This document shows positions 21,735 through 32,678 of a stretch of 64,000 nucleotides of DNA, one piece after another (position 1 is the first letter of the stretch; the number at the start of each line of letters is the position of its first letter). Origin of the DNA: Marvania coccoides (Eukaryota; Chlorophyta; Trebouxiophyceae; Chlorellales; Chlorellaceae). Below the pieces are notes generated by a model. That model saw nothing but the letters and a program-made list of their open reading frames with translations. It did no database searches and was not told the origin of the DNA. The DNA lies in assembly GCA_963854735.1 (NCBI GenBank), contig OY978106.1:992001-1056000 (forward strand), given 5' to 3'. The position numbers were made by a program, and so were the translations under genes.

Positions 21735-23590
21735 CTACTTCGTCAATGAAATTCTGCGGTAGAACGCAATGACCTTGGGGTCTGCGCGCAGCGCCGCACT
21801 CGCCACGCCACCCACAATGCGCAGCCCCTCCAAGCAGCGGGCGCGGCTCAATGCCACGTACGCCATGCCCGCTTCAAACGCCTTGTCAAGCGAAACCTCG
21901 ACCCGGTCCAAACTCAGCCCCTGCGACTTATGGACGGTCACGGCCCAGGCCAACGCCAGAGGGATTTGCCGCCGCCACGCCATCTCGTGGCCACCTTGGT
22001 TGATGGAGGTCTTCTCGTGGGTGATCGGCATCGCCTCCCCGCCCTGCACCCACTTCACAATCGGCATACCCGCGCGCGTAAAACCCTCCACCACCCCTCG
22101 AGCGCCGTTCACCAGCCCCTTCTTCGCGCTCAAATTCTTCGTCAGCATCACCTGTGCCCCCACCTTCAGCTTCACGGTGCGGGGGGCGGAGCACGCGGCG
22201 TCCAGCGTGGAGCCTTCCCCTGCGTCCACCGCCCGAAACACGCAGGTTTCCCCCGGCAGCGCAGCCAGCTCCTCTTCGTTGATTCGATCGACATCAGCCC
22301 GGTGAGTAAACAGCCGAGTGGGCAAGATGCCGTCCTCTAAATCCAGCGGGCGCGCGCACCGCGCCAGCAGTGTGCGCAACGTAGCTTCTGGCGCGGTGCC
22401 AGAGCGTACCTCTGCCAAAATATCGACAAAAGTGGTGTCAGTTTGGCGGAAGACTAGAGTGAGCTGGATGCTGGCGTGGACGCAGCGCTCCCAGGCCTCG
22501 GACTCGAACGCGAACTTGCGGGAGGCCGCGTCCTTGGCCACAGGCGGCAGCTGGTGGAAATCCCCTGAAAGGATGAGCTGCAGGCCGCCAAAGGGGCGGG
22601 AGCTGCCGCGCACCTTCCGGGCAATGTACTCCAACAGATCAAACATTCGGCCCTCCATCATCGATACCTCATCAATGATAAGCGCCGTGGCTTTGCGCCA
22701 CCGCGCTCCCGACGCGCCCCGCGCCGCCCGCTGCGCCAGAGCGTCGAAATTGCCGTCCCCGTGGCCGACCCCCGCAAACGCGTTGATGGTGGTGCCGCCC
22801 AGCAAGCTGCCCGCCATGCCCGTAGTTCCCGTCACATAGGTGGTGTCTCCCGGCAGCGCGCGCAAAATGTGGCGCAGCACCAACGACTTTCCGGTGCCAG
22901 CGCACCCGGTGAAGAAAACGTTCTTTCCAGCCTTCACCAGGTCCAGCGCGCGCTGCTGCTCGGCGCTGAGCGGAGGGAGCTCTTCCTCGCACGTCGAGGC
23001 GGGGTTCTGAGGCTTGCCAGCGACGGAAAACGCGCCGCCCCCGCTGCGGCTGCTGCTGGCTGTGTTCAAGTTTGTCAGCGCCCGTCGGTGCACGGCAGGC
23101 GGAGGTCCAGCCCTGCCAGGGACGCCACGCCGCGATTTACTGAGCGCTTTGTCCACTCCGCGCGCCAAGGACGTCAGCGCAGGGATGTCTTCAGGCCCAG
23201 CAGCTGTGATGGTCACCTGCAGATTCCGCACTGCTCTGTCCCAGGGGTTGGGCCGAAACTTCTGGAACCGCATGCCCAGCTGCCCCGCGGACAGCCGGGT
23301 GGTGTACAGCGCGGCGGGTGGGTGCAGCGGCACCAGCAGCTCCTTTGGTTTCATGGCGATGGAGAGGCAAGGAATGCCGTCATCGCCAACCACCAAGTCC
23401 ACAGCCACGCTCTGGGAGCGGGAACTGGAAGGCCCACCACTGGAGTCGCCTTGATCCACGGTGACCTGCGAGAATGGGTGAGAAAATGAGCGAGTTGAGC
23501 TTGGTTGTTGCAAGGATGCGAAGATGAAACAACTTGTGTCAGAAAAGGTAAAATGTAGGCGGTCTCTACCTTTGCTATTATTACTGGCAT
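21735..23590 (-). CDS. PIF1: PIF1-family 5'-3' DNA helicase
   Basis: PIF1 helicases unwind G-quadruplexes and DNA-RNA hybrids and act at telomeres, forks and mitochondrial DNA. A 21-nt first exon (23590-23570, seven codons) joins in phase 0 to one long exon (23465-21735), giving 583 aa. After an N-terminal region of about 190 residues unlike the helicase core come Q-motif-like LSAEQQRALDLVKAGKNVF, Walker A GCAGTGKS, TGMAGSLLGGTTINAFAGVG, Walker B IIDEVSMMEG, GDFHQLPPV and LVFRQTD. The C-terminal part holds the family signature LALAWAVTVHKSQGLSLD and MAYVALSRAR. The length fits short PIF1-like helicases of algae and plants. No strong organelle presequence is visible with this first exon, but an alternative first exon could supply one. 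Confidence 0.91.
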
Positions 23591-24145
23591 GATTTGTGGT
23601 TTGTTTCGGAAGTAATATGGGGGTTAATGGAGGTATTCGCTTGTGGGTCGGTGCGATCTAATGCCGGTTGCAAATATTTAGACAAAAACACCCATCGTGG
23701 CGCGATATATTAATTATACGGCTTGTCTGGGTGTATGTCTAAATAATTAAGTACTTCATCTGCTCAATTACTTCTCACGCCTTCATCTCAATTTCAACCA
23801 CCCGCGCTTTCTAGTTAGTTGTACAACTGAAGGGAGTGAACGCAGAGTTGGGAGCATGCGCAGTCATGTACTCGGAGTGTGCTCGTTAGCTTGGTTCAGA
23901 TTCGCATTCGTATTTTTCATATTCCATACGGACGCTTGTCCATAATGGATGTGTCCCCCCAATATTCAAGTCTTCAATTTATAATTAAATAATGGTAGGC
24001 TACACACACTCTAGAGATAAAAGAGTACTAAATGCGAAAAAACCAAACAGATTGTAATAAACATAGCAAATAAAACAGGCAAATGCCCCGTGCAAACCCA
24101 ATAAAAAAAATGTTGCATCACCACTTCGCCATGTTACTATCAAAA
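23591..24145. other. intergenic with an inverted repeat
   Basis: AT-rich spacer upstream of PIF1 and downstream of the golgin. It contains the stem-loop at 23675-23745 and no credible gene. Confidence 0.45.
23675..23745. repeat. inverted repeat with ~18-bp arms
   Basis: The left arm at 23675-23694 (TATTTAGACAaaaACACCCA) is nearly complementary to the right arm at 23728-23745 (TGGGTGTATGTCTAAATA), with a 33-bp loop. It could be a miniature inverted-repeat element remnant or a structured site. Confidence 0.55.
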
Positions 24146-27100
24146 TCACGCTCCGCTGGATACAGAGAACCGCCCGAACAGGCCGGGGGAAGGCTTCGGC
24201 CCCGAGCTCGCCCTCGCCACGTCAGCGGGGCTAAACTGCAGCAGCCGCGCCAGCACCGGCAGCATGTGGCTCCCAGGGCTGAGCTCCCCAGAGGCAAAGC
24301 TCTCCACCAGCACCGCCTTGAGGTAGTCCAGGTCCACCGCCGCGCGCTTCTGGTTGCGCCGTAACTCCGCAATCTCCTCCTTCAGCACTGCCGTGGCTTT
24401 ATCTCGCAGCTCGTGCGTGCGGTCGGCGTCTTCCAGCTCCACCTCCAGCGAGCGTATGCGCGCTTCAAGCACGGGCGCGGGGCTGGGCGGCACGCCGGAG
24501 GGTGGCGGACTCACTGCACCTGGCGCAAACATACCGACAATCGTGTTAATCGCTTCAGGGGTGCTGCCTTCCGCTGCGGAGGTGCCGGAATCTCTCGGCG
24601 TCGTCGCACCTCCCGCCGCTGCTGCGCTTGCTGCTGTTTGTTCTTCTGCTGTGCGCGCTGGCTCGATTTCAGAGGAGAACGAAGGGTCTCGCTTGTGGAG
24701 GGGCATCAAAGGGAGGCCAGAGCCTGTCAGCGAGCCTGCAGACTGCAGCGAGGGGGACCGCACGTGGATGGGGCTGGTCACCGCAGAGGAGGATGCGGCA
24801 GCCAGCGCTTGAGAAAAGGCGGCGGGGGAGCGCACAGCTCTCGTGGCAGCCAGCTCTGCGTTTTTGCGCTTCAGTGCCGCCTCTAGGTCGACGCAGCGCG
24901 CGTTGGACGCCTGCAGGTCGCTCCACAGCCGCAGGGTTTCCCCTTCAGCAGCAGCCAAAGCCTCAGCTGCTTCTTGCCGTCTCGCTTCAGCCTCCAGCGC
25001 GCGCTGCGCCGCCGATTCAGCCTCCGAGACGGCCGCTTCCAGCTGCTCTTGCACCCTAGCAGAGAAACTCGCAGCAGTAAACGCCGCATCTTCCTTTTCT
25101 TCCTCCTCGTCCTCTTGGTCCTCCCATTTGCTGGCTGCCGCTGCGCGAGACGCCCCCAGGTCCCTGGACAGCGCCTCCACCTGCGCCTGCAAGGCCTCTG
25201 CGGCCGCGCGCGCCTCCTGCAGCTCCTTCTCAGCCTCTGCCCGCGTTGCAGTTGCTGCCGCCACCTCCGCCTGCAGCGCCGCCGCTCGCTCTTCAGCGCC
25301 CTCCGCTTCAGCCCTGGCAGCCTCCACCGAGCGCTGCAGCTCCTCCGCGCCCTGCCGCAGCCACCCAGCTTCTTCCACCGCCGATTCCGTGGCCGCCGCT
25401 GCCCGCTCTTCGGCGTCAGCAACCTGAGACTGCAGCGCAGCCAGCGTCTCCCCCACAGCCTCGTGGTCCTCACGCAGCGCAGCCATTTGCGCCTCGGCGT
25501 CTTCCAGCTGCCGCAGCCGCGCCGCAAGCTCACTCTCGAGCTGGCCCCGCAGCGCAGCAATGTCAGCGCCAGCCGCCGTCAGTCCCTCGATTTCTCCCTT
25601 CATTCTATCCACTTCTGCCGTTTTTTCAGACATCAGCCGCTCCAGTTCCGCCACGCGCGCCGCCGTGGCGCTGCCTGCAGCAAGCTGCGCCTCCAGCGTT
25701 GCCACTTTCTCTCGCAGCGTGTCCGCCGCCGCAGAAGCCTCCTCAGCGCGATCCAGCCCACGCTGCGCCTCCTGCAGCGCCCCTTGCAGCCTCTCTCTGT
25801 CCAGTCGAAGGTCCTCCACGGCCGTGGCTGTTTCCTCAGCCTGGGCCTCCACCGCAGCACGCTTGGCAGCAAGGCCTGCAGCATCCACCTGAGCCCCTCT
25901 TTCTGCCTCCAACTGCGCCTCCAACGCCGCAACCCGCTGCTTCAACAACTCTTCTGCGTCCCCCTCAGTGGCGCTGGTGCCCTGCGCAGCTGCCTGCTGC
26001 GCCTGCTGCAGCGCGACAGCCAGGCCGTCGCGTTCAGCGCACAAACCCTCTGCAGCGGCAGCGGCATCCGCAGCCTGAGCCTCCAGCGCCGCGAGCTTGT
26101 CTGCCACGGCTGCTGCCTCCTCTTGGTGCGCTGCTGCCGCTTTCTCTAGCTGAGCTTGCACAGTTTCCTTCAGATTCGCCACCTCTGCCGCGCCTGCCGC
26201 TGCGCTCTGGGCGGCCTCCTGCTGCGCCTGCTGCGCTTCCACCAGCGCCGCTTTCAGGCTGGCCACAAGCTCCTTCAGCGCCGCCACCTCCACCGCTGCC
26301 TCTGCCGCAGCGGAACCATCTCCTGCGCTCCGTTCCTGCTGCGCCTGCTGCGCTGCAGCACGCAGCTCCTCGTTCTCCTGACGCACCGCATCGGCGGCGG
26401 ACACCGACTCCGCGGCGTGGGCCTCCAGCGACGCCGATGAGGCCCTCAGCATTGCCACAGTGCTGGCCATATCCAGCCGCTTTGCATGCTCTACCTCCAG
26501 CGCCGTCGTCATCTTCGTGAGCTCCTCCCGCAGCGCTTCTGCTTCCCCGTTGTTAGCCTGCGCGGTCGCAGCCTCCGCGGCGGCCGTCTGCTCCAGCAAC
26601 GCCGCCTGCAGGCTGTCATTCTCCCGCTGCAAACTTTCCACAGCTGCCGCCGCCTGCGAGGCCTGGGCCTCCGCCAGCGCGAGCTTCTCGGCCACACCCG
26701 CGGACTGTTGCCGCCCAGCCGCCTCTTGTTGCAGCTGCGCCTCCAGGCTGCCCACTTTTTGCTTTAGCACCTCGACTTCCGCCGCCTCCTGGCTCTGCTG
26801 AGCATTCTGCGCGTGCTGCGCGCGCTGCAGCGCCTCCTGCAGCTCCCCATTCTCGCGCCGCAGGCTCTCTGCCGCGGAACTAGCCACCACAGCCTGAGAT
26901 TCCATCGAAGCTTGAGCAGAGCGGAGAGCCGACACTGTCTGCGCCAATCCCGCCATTTCAGCCTGCGTCTGACGCGCGGACTCTTCTGCGGCGACTCGCG
27001 CTGCTGCAGCAGCAGCCATTTGCTCCTCGGCGGCGGCTTGCGCAGCGTGCAGCGCATTTTGAGCTTCCGCTGCGGCGATTTCCTCTCTGTCCTCCGCATG

Positions 27101-27645
27101 GCGCAGCGACTCCTTGAGCTGAGCGGCCTGCTTGGCGAGGCGCTCGTTGTCCGCCAGCAGGGCGGTCAGGCGGGCGCTGAGGGAGGCGGTGCCGGCCGTG
27201 TTGCCGTCGCCATCGCCGGTGGGGGCGGTAAGCAGCTGCTGTACCTGGTCCGCCAGGCGCTCGTTCTCCTCTGCCGATGCGCGGAGCCTGTCCCGCAAAG
27301 TTTTGTTTTGGATCTGCACTAGGCGCAGCGCGTTCTCGGTCTCAGTCATGAATGTCTCATCGTTTGTGGAAGCAGAGGCGCCTGCGTGGTGCATCGGACG
27401 TATTTCAGACAAACTATTGGCGACTCGCATACCAGAGGCACGGTAAATTGGTTGAATGGAGCAAATGGCGCAGGTTGAAAGCTAGATTTGGCGATTTTAG
27501 ATGGCACACAAGCACACAAAAAAAATCATCTGCACTCACCTCCGCCGTCCTGTGACTTGGCAAGCTTTTGCTGGGCTTGTGCAGCAAGCTTGTTTCCAGC
27601 CTCCTGTGCTTTCCCAGCAAACTCTTTTAATGTGGACCTCCACAT
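24146..27645 (-). CDS. GRIP-domain golgin (long coiled-coil Golgi tether)
   Basis: Golgins of this class tether vesicles at the trans-Golgi and are recruited through the C-terminal GRIP domain by ARL1. A 106-nt first exon (27645-27540; MWRSTLKEFAGKAQEAGNKL) joins in phase 1 to one long exon (27381-24146), total 1113 aa. The first 35 residues are amphipathic and the centre (about 60-860) is almost uninterrupted Ala/Glu/Gln-rich heptad coiled coil. A Ser/Thr/Pro-rich stretch follows, then another coil and the GRIP domain at about 1040-1090 (LDYLKAVLVESF ... MLPVLARLLQFSPADVAR). That sequence includes the conserved Tyr and the hydrophobic last helix. Ala-rich composition makes orthology to a particular golgin (GCC1, GCC2, golgin-245) impossible to settle by eye. 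The complementary strand is also open for long runs; I treat that as a codon-bias artefact. Confidence 0.85.
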
Positions 27646-28819
27646 CCTTGCTGTTGCAACTGCCTGCTCTCCAGTGCAGCCACACAGGCGATGAGGCAAT
27701 AATAAATTTAATTGAATATAATTTAGCAAGCAGGTAATGGAAATTTCACCCAAATCAAGTTCCATGCTTTCTTTTTGCAAGCCACTTTTCAACCGAACCT
27801 GTAACTTCCACTCTCATTTTTAATCATTTTCGGAATTCAGGTAATTTGATAACGCGCTCTGCATCGTTGACTGCGAGCAGCGGCGTCTAGTTAGCATGAG
27901 CACAAAATTGGGGCGGTGGCATGACGTCGTTGCCATTACTGAGCATATGCAGTTTTTCTGCCAGCGCTACTGCATACTTCAACTGTGATATGCCCATGCG
28001 CGAGGCCATTGTCCCGGTTTGGCCGCTGGCTCCTAGTAGGGCCGTTTCCCCCCCCCCTCCCTTGGGACTTCATCATGTAGTGATCTCCTGGTGTAGGGTC
28101 TCTCCCACCAGCTGCGTCAAATTCAGCAAACATGCAACTGGATAAGAGGATGGCATTGCTGCACAGTGTGCAGAGAAATTTACTCACCGCCCGTTGGCGC
28201 CTACGCTGTGGAGCACGACACCTGTGCAAGCATCCCCGTCGTGGCCTAACTCTTTTCCTTTCATCAGAGGCAACCGATTATTTGCATCATCCAAATTTTG
28301 AAGAGTGCGCATCATCACATTTTCTCGAGAACGATCGTCATCTTATTTGTCGCATTTCGCGCTTCAGTCAATCTCCTATTTGTTGGCGTTCCTGACTTTT
28401 TCCGTTTTCTTTCACTCTTCCACCCATATAATGGTATGGGCTTAAAAGCACGTTTATAAATTAAAGTATACGCTCTCCCCAAGCTATCCTGGGAGGCTGT
28501 ACACCAAAACGTTCTTGAAAAAACAAACTTTTTTTGTGTGAGGCCATCTCCGAAGGACGAATAAACAACGACAAGCCCAAGACGGGGGCATGCAAGTAAG
28601 GATACCGTGGTGTCAAGGTGCGGCAAAACGCGTATTCTTTCGGTCTCAAATATCAAATATTTGAGCTACATCTTTACACAAGTTCCCTCTTTTTAACCCC
28701 TCCAATGCAGAGGACTATCCTTGAAATCAGGAAAGGGGAGGTGCTCCACCATCAAGCTATCCAAACTCAAAGTCCAACAACCCTCACCAACCTACCCAGC
28801 TCGAGGAGATACTTTCGAA
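27646..28819. other. intergenic, no gene recognised
   Basis: Several short open frames occur but none has splice support, codon composition or motif content that I would defend. There is a run of C residues near 28052. The last 150 bp may contain the 5' untranslated part of the next gene; the frame of that gene is open upstream of its first ATG. Confidence 0.4.
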
Positions 28820-29317
28820 ATGCGAATACTCCTGCCAGACACCCGCTTTCTAGTGTGCGTAGACAAAGGCGACGTCACCTCGCCAGGGCAGATCCATCTT
28901 TCGAACTTCTGGAGGGGAACGGATGCCACCTCGATTCCTCCTCATGCTGAAGTCATCGTAGTCACCGCCAACGCTTTTTCCAAGCCGCACGCGTGCGACT
29001 CCTCACCAGTCGATAGTACCATTACGTTTGTTTTCCCGCTGTTTCAGACTTCTGACGACGCCTCTGAGCTTTCTTTCGCATTCCCTCAAAATTCCAACAC
29101 CGCGGCCCTCATCGACCGCTGCTGCTGCGCAATCGATGGAGTGTACACCGTGGAGGTCTCTGACTGCGCGCAGTGCGGCAGCGCTGTCATCCCGCGGCTC
29201 GTTCTGACTGTGTACCCGCCCGGTGAAGAAGGAATTTCTCAAGCGCTGAGCTTGGTGGCGTTGAACATGATGATCCCGCGGATGGCAGCCACTGGCGTCG
29301 TATCCGAGGCTGCTTGA
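28820..29317 (+). CDS. tandem family member A (short form), nucleoplasmin-like domain suspected
   Basis: Unrecognised protein of 165 aa from ATG 28820, single exon; the frame stays open upstream without an ATG. It shares an ordered pattern with the genes at 29952 and 32679: an F-(W/K)-R/N element (NFWRGTDATSIPPHAEV), then EVIVVTANAF, DSTITFVFPL, LSFAFP, VYTVEV and VIPRLVLTVYPP. This looks like a compact beta-sandwich. The order resembles the nucleoplasmin/HD2-like fold (FW, LHxSQA-like strand, strand ending before a Pro), which is inference only. It lacks the acidic and coiled-coil tails of its two neighbours and so is the minimal form. No signal peptide or membrane span is seen. Confidence 0.6.
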   Translation: MRILLPDTRFLVCVDKGDVTSPGQIHLSNFWRGTDATSIPPHAEVIVVTANAFSKPHACDSSPVDSTITFVFPLFQTSDDASELSFAFPQNSNTAALIDRCCCAIDGVYTVEVSDCAQCGSAVIPRLVLTVYPPGEEGISQALSLVALNMMIPRMAATGVVSEAA

Positions 29318-29951
29318 AGCGGAGGCAGGGGTGGCTGGTTCTGTTTGCGGCGGGAGCAACGAAAGGGAGCGAGAGCGGCAGGCAGGCTGCGTGGATGAAT
29401 TGAAAAAAAAAACTGAAATTCTCTGTATATATTTGTTTCGACGCATTTGTTGGTGCGTATTATTATAACAATATGGTTGCAAACATGGTCCCATGGGATT
29501 TTTCTCCTTTTCTGGCATTTCTGTGGCAAGGCTCAATTTATTCATCAATACATTTTTCAAATTTTTTTTTTGATGCATAGCGCAATCTAGGGCGATATTC
29601 TACGTACGCGCAACCTCTAGTCTGTAATTAAGCAACTTGGCAGGGGTAAAATGCGAGATTATTGAGATACGGGCCAAAATCAGGTGGCAAATTCAAAATG
29701 TGGCAGCTTCCTCTCAGGCTTCCTCTTGCCTCTGTGCCCGCTTGCGATACGGCGGTTGAGCTCAGTCTACGTTCATCTCCCCGTATATCTCCATTTTAAT
29801 ACTTTATACACCCACAGTTAAAGATCAGTGAGCGGCGAGAGCGTGCTCCGAGCCCAAAAGCATTTCCCTCGCAAATGGTTGGCTTCCTGCCTCAGCGCGG
29901 CAACTAATCAAGGGCTGGCATCGGCGCGACTCTTTAAACGCATTGCCCAAC
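29318..29951. other. spacer within the tandem family
   Basis: No coding sequence is recognised. AT-rich in the middle (29400-29700); a TATA-like/CACCCACAG segment near 29800-29820 could be a 5'-leader intron end before member B. Confidence 0.35.
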
Positions 29952-31502
29952 ATGCTAAACATCCTCGATCCTTCATATTCGATCTCCATCCGACGGGAGA
30001 GCGGCGCTGTTTACCAGCACTGTTTCAAAAATTGCAACGATCTGCACCAGAGCGTGGAGGTGGTGTTTGCGGATGTCAACTCGCAGCTGGACAGCAGCGC
30101 CGAACCCATCACGTTTATCGTTCCCCTGCGCCGCGCCCCCGATTCCGATGACCTGGTTTTCAAAATTCCCGCCTTATCTTATTCCCACCCCCAACGCTGC
30201 TTCAACGTGGGCGACGTCTACTCCCTAGATGCCGCAGGATTCGCGCGTGCACTCCCCGACTGCACCACCGCCGCACCCATCCCCCGTCTCCTCCTCGCCA
30301 CCCTTCAAATCCAGTCGCCACCTGTCAACGCCACCATCGAGGCAACACCCATCAAGCCTCACCTCGCCTTTTCTACCGGCATCGACCACGCACCTGTCGA
30401 GAACTGCACCCCCATGCAGCGCACCACCACCCGGCCCAACCTGCTGCACTTCACCCCCCAGAAAACGCTCCTCCATTTAACGGCAGCGGAGCTGCTGGCC
30501 TCCCACGAAGAAGAAGAAGAAGATCCCTTGGCGCCCGCTGCGGAGACCTCTTCGGACCTCCTGTCGCTGGATGACGACACCGACTCCGTGATCGACGACG
30601 CCGAACTCGAGTTTCAGCAGCAGGCCGCCATACGGGCGCTACAGGAGGGGAACAACTTGTTTCTGGGCGTGCACATGGGTTCAACAGCAGCAGCGGCGGC
30701 GGTAGCATCACCCACAGGGGGGATTTGCGGCGACAACTTTGGCGGCAGCGACGCGGTGCCAGGCTCAGGCGCAGGAACAACAGCTGCGGCAGCGGTGTTG
30801 CCGCCCTGCGGCGGCAACCACAGCCCCCGACCCTCCACGCCAGGACCCTCCACGCTGTTGGACTCCCACCTGCTGCAGCCGTCTTCGCAGCAGCTGCTGC
30901 TGAGCCCGCGTGAGGGGGGCCCGTCCGAGACTGACTTTCTTCGAGCTTGGGAGACGCTGAAGGAGCAGCAGCAGCGCCAGGCCCCGCCCCAGCTGCGCAC
31001 CCCTATCAAAGATGGAGCGTTTGTGGCGGCCCCCCAGATGTGGGGCACCCCGCAGAAGAAGCGCAAGTCGGCGTCCAACACCGCTGAGAGCGAAGTCGAT
31101 GCTTTCTGCCGGCTGTTTACCAAACCGCCTTCCCGAGAGCAGCAGCTGGAGGCGGAGCTTTTGCAGGCGCAGTTTGAGCTGCAGAAGCAGCGGCTGGGGC
31201 ACTGTGCGGCAGTGAACGACATGCGAAGTTTTTACGAAGCAAGGATCCAGCTGTTGGAAGCTCAGGCGCAGGTTGCAGAGGAGCGGGCGCAGCTGCAGCG
31301 GGATGCGCACGAAGCCGCCATGGTGGCAATGCAGGAGGAGCTGCGCCAGGCGCAGGGCACGCTGATGCGGCAGCAGCAGGCAGCTTCTCGGCAGATGCAG
31401 CGGGCGACCGACGTGGCGGAAGCTGCGCAAGCCTTCCTGGCAGCCATGGACCCCCAGGACTGCCTCAATCCAGAGGCGTCTGTGGCTGTGGACAACTGCT
31501 AG
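29952..31502 (+). CDS. tandem family member B, domain plus acidic linker and coiled coil
   Basis: Unrecognised 516-aa protein encoded by one exon from ATG 29952. Residues about 1-125 carry the shared domain (CFKNCNDLHQSVEVVFADVN, EPITFIVPLRR, SDDLVFKIP, DVYSLDAAG, PIPRLLLATLQIQ). Residues 180-225 are strongly acidic (HEEEEEDPLAP, LLSLDDDTDSVIDDAELEF). A Gly/Ala/Ser-rich linker follows, then KKRKSAS as a possible nuclear localisation signal, then about 130 residues of Gln/Glu-rich coiled coil to the end. Domain plus acidic tract plus basic cluster is the architecture of nucleoplasmin-type histone chaperones, but sequence identity is too low for me to claim it. Neighbours A and C look like tandem paralogues. 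Confidence 0.65.
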   Translation: MLNILDPSYSISIRRESGAVYQHCFKNCNDLHQSVEVVFADVNSQLDSSAEPITFIVPLRRAPDSDDLVFKIPALSYSHPQRCFNVGDVYSLDAAGFARALPDCTTAAPIPRLLLATLQIQSPPVNATIEATPIKPHLAFSTGIDHAPVENCTPMQRTTTRPNLLHFTPQKTLLHLTAAELLASHEEEEEDPLAPAAETSSDLLSLDDDTDSVIDDAELEFQQQAAIRALQEGNNLFLGVHMGSTAAAAAVASPTGGICGDNFGGSDAVPGSGAGTTAAAAVLPPCGGNHSPRPSTPGPSTLLDSHLLQPSSQQLLLSPREGGPSETDFLRAWETLKEQQQRQAPPQLRTPIKDGAFVAAPQMWGTPQKKRKSASNTAESEVDAFCRLFTKPPSREQQLEAELLQAQFELQKQRLGHCAAVNDMRSFYEARIQLLEAQAQVAEERAQLQRDAHEAAMVAMQEELRQAQGTLMRQQQAASRQMQRATDVAEAAQAFLAAMDPQDCLNPEASVAVDNC

Positions 31503-32019
31503 CGGGCGATATTAATTCCTATATAATGACGATGACTCCAACACACAGCAACTCGGTTTTTTTCTTCTCCTTCTCGTTCTTTTCTTAAAATTAAATTTAA
31601 CTAACCTATTAATACTACCATCATTCCAAGTAATGTTTTTTTCTTCTTCACTATTTTTAAGTCCTGATGCTTTTCATTTTTATTTCTTCTTATTTTTTCG
31701 GGTTTCCATTTTTAGAGTCGTCGAATAAGAACCAGAGCTGTATTGATTACTTGATAATATGAATTTAATGGGTCTCTGCTGTAAATACTTTCCTCCCTTA
31801 CTTCTTTTTTGAGCGAACCAGAGGAGGGGAGGGCGAATGAGGCAAGGCACCGCCCCTGTTGAGAAAGAAAAGTTGGTTCAATGCTTCTTTAGGCAGCACA
31901 TAGATTCAGTTCCCATTGCAGCATCCATCCACGTCGACATTTGCGCTTTTATAAAGAAGCCGCTACATCTGGTACGGAATTTTGAAAAATAAAAACAATA
32001 CAAACACCCCGTGGGGTCT

Positions 32020-32093
32020 CTTTAAATCTTATTTCTGTTGAGAAATAAGACTGAGCTTAATTATCCTCGGTGCTTATTGGGCATATGAAAAAA
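32020..32093 (+). repeat. dispersed repeat, longest copy
   Basis: This ~75-bp segment (GGGGTCT..TTAAATC..GTTGAGAAATA..TAATTATCCTCGGTGC..GGGCATATGAAAAAA) aligns over its full length with the reverse complement of about 53361-53435. Its 3' core also matches 6177-6219 and the reverse complement of 53504-53548. No open frame is conserved between copies. Confidence 0.65.
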
Positions 32094-32255
32094 CACCCCA
32101 AGTGGTCGCCCGCTGCAAGTATGTTGGCAGATTCGAGCACCAGCCGCACTACCGCCCTACGCCATTCGGCAAAAAATAAATTCGTAACAAAACAAAGACC
32201 CCTGACTGAAGAGGCGATAAAGTTGCGGATACTTTTAAACCCGTCGCCGTACTTG

Positions 32256-32325
32256 GAAATTCCCAGGCCCATTCCGCCGCCGCACGGTCTCCCAAGGGCA
32301 CTCCCCCAAGGGCAGATCGATCGAA
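32256..32325. repeat. copy 2 of a ~70 bp dispersed repeat
   Basis: Partner of 4514-4585, sharing AATTCCCA, CCGCCGCC, AGGGCACTCCCCC and AGGGCAGATCGA blocks. Here it lies about 160 bp after the other repeat, so the two may belong to one composite element. Confidence 0.55.
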
Positions 32326-32678
32326 TGCCAGAGTTTCTGGCCCGGCGTTAGAACTTGCTGAGTTACGGTGGTATATTCGGGTGAGGGTGACTGACTGTTA
32401 GTCAGGGACCCCCTCGGCACCTTTCTTCCTCGATGTTGTAGAGAAAAGTTCCCTATACGAACACGCGCTTGATAACGTATTGAAACGTGTCTGCATCCCC
32501 TCTCCGCTGCTTTAAAGGGCGCATCGATAGTTTTGAGGTTTATTTTCTCTTCGAAGCTAGCTCGAGATCACATCTGTCACTGCACGCCCGGTAAGTCAGC
32601 TTACACGCGCTTTTCGTTATTTCGCATTCAAAAATGTCTCAACTTCCACGCCTACGCAAATGCAGGCTTGTCCAAACC

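Larger units (their letters stand above)
31503..32678. other. long spacer containing two dispersed repeats
   Basis: AT-rich and T-rich after member B, with no gene. It contains repeat copies at 32020-32093 and 32256-32325. A probable 5'-leader intron of member C runs from the GGTAAGTCAG donor at about 32592 to CAAATGCAG at 32665. Confidence 0.5.

Noticed and set aside
24354..27322. Open plus-strand frames of up to 424 codons across the golgin.
   Set aside because: Same codon-bias artefact opposite an Ala/Gln/Glu-rich coiled coil; products are Pro/Ser/Arg-rich with no recognisable domain.
27936..28656. Several open frames in the spacer before family member A.
   Set aside because: No domain, no consistent splice sites, and composition like random AT/GC mixed sequence.
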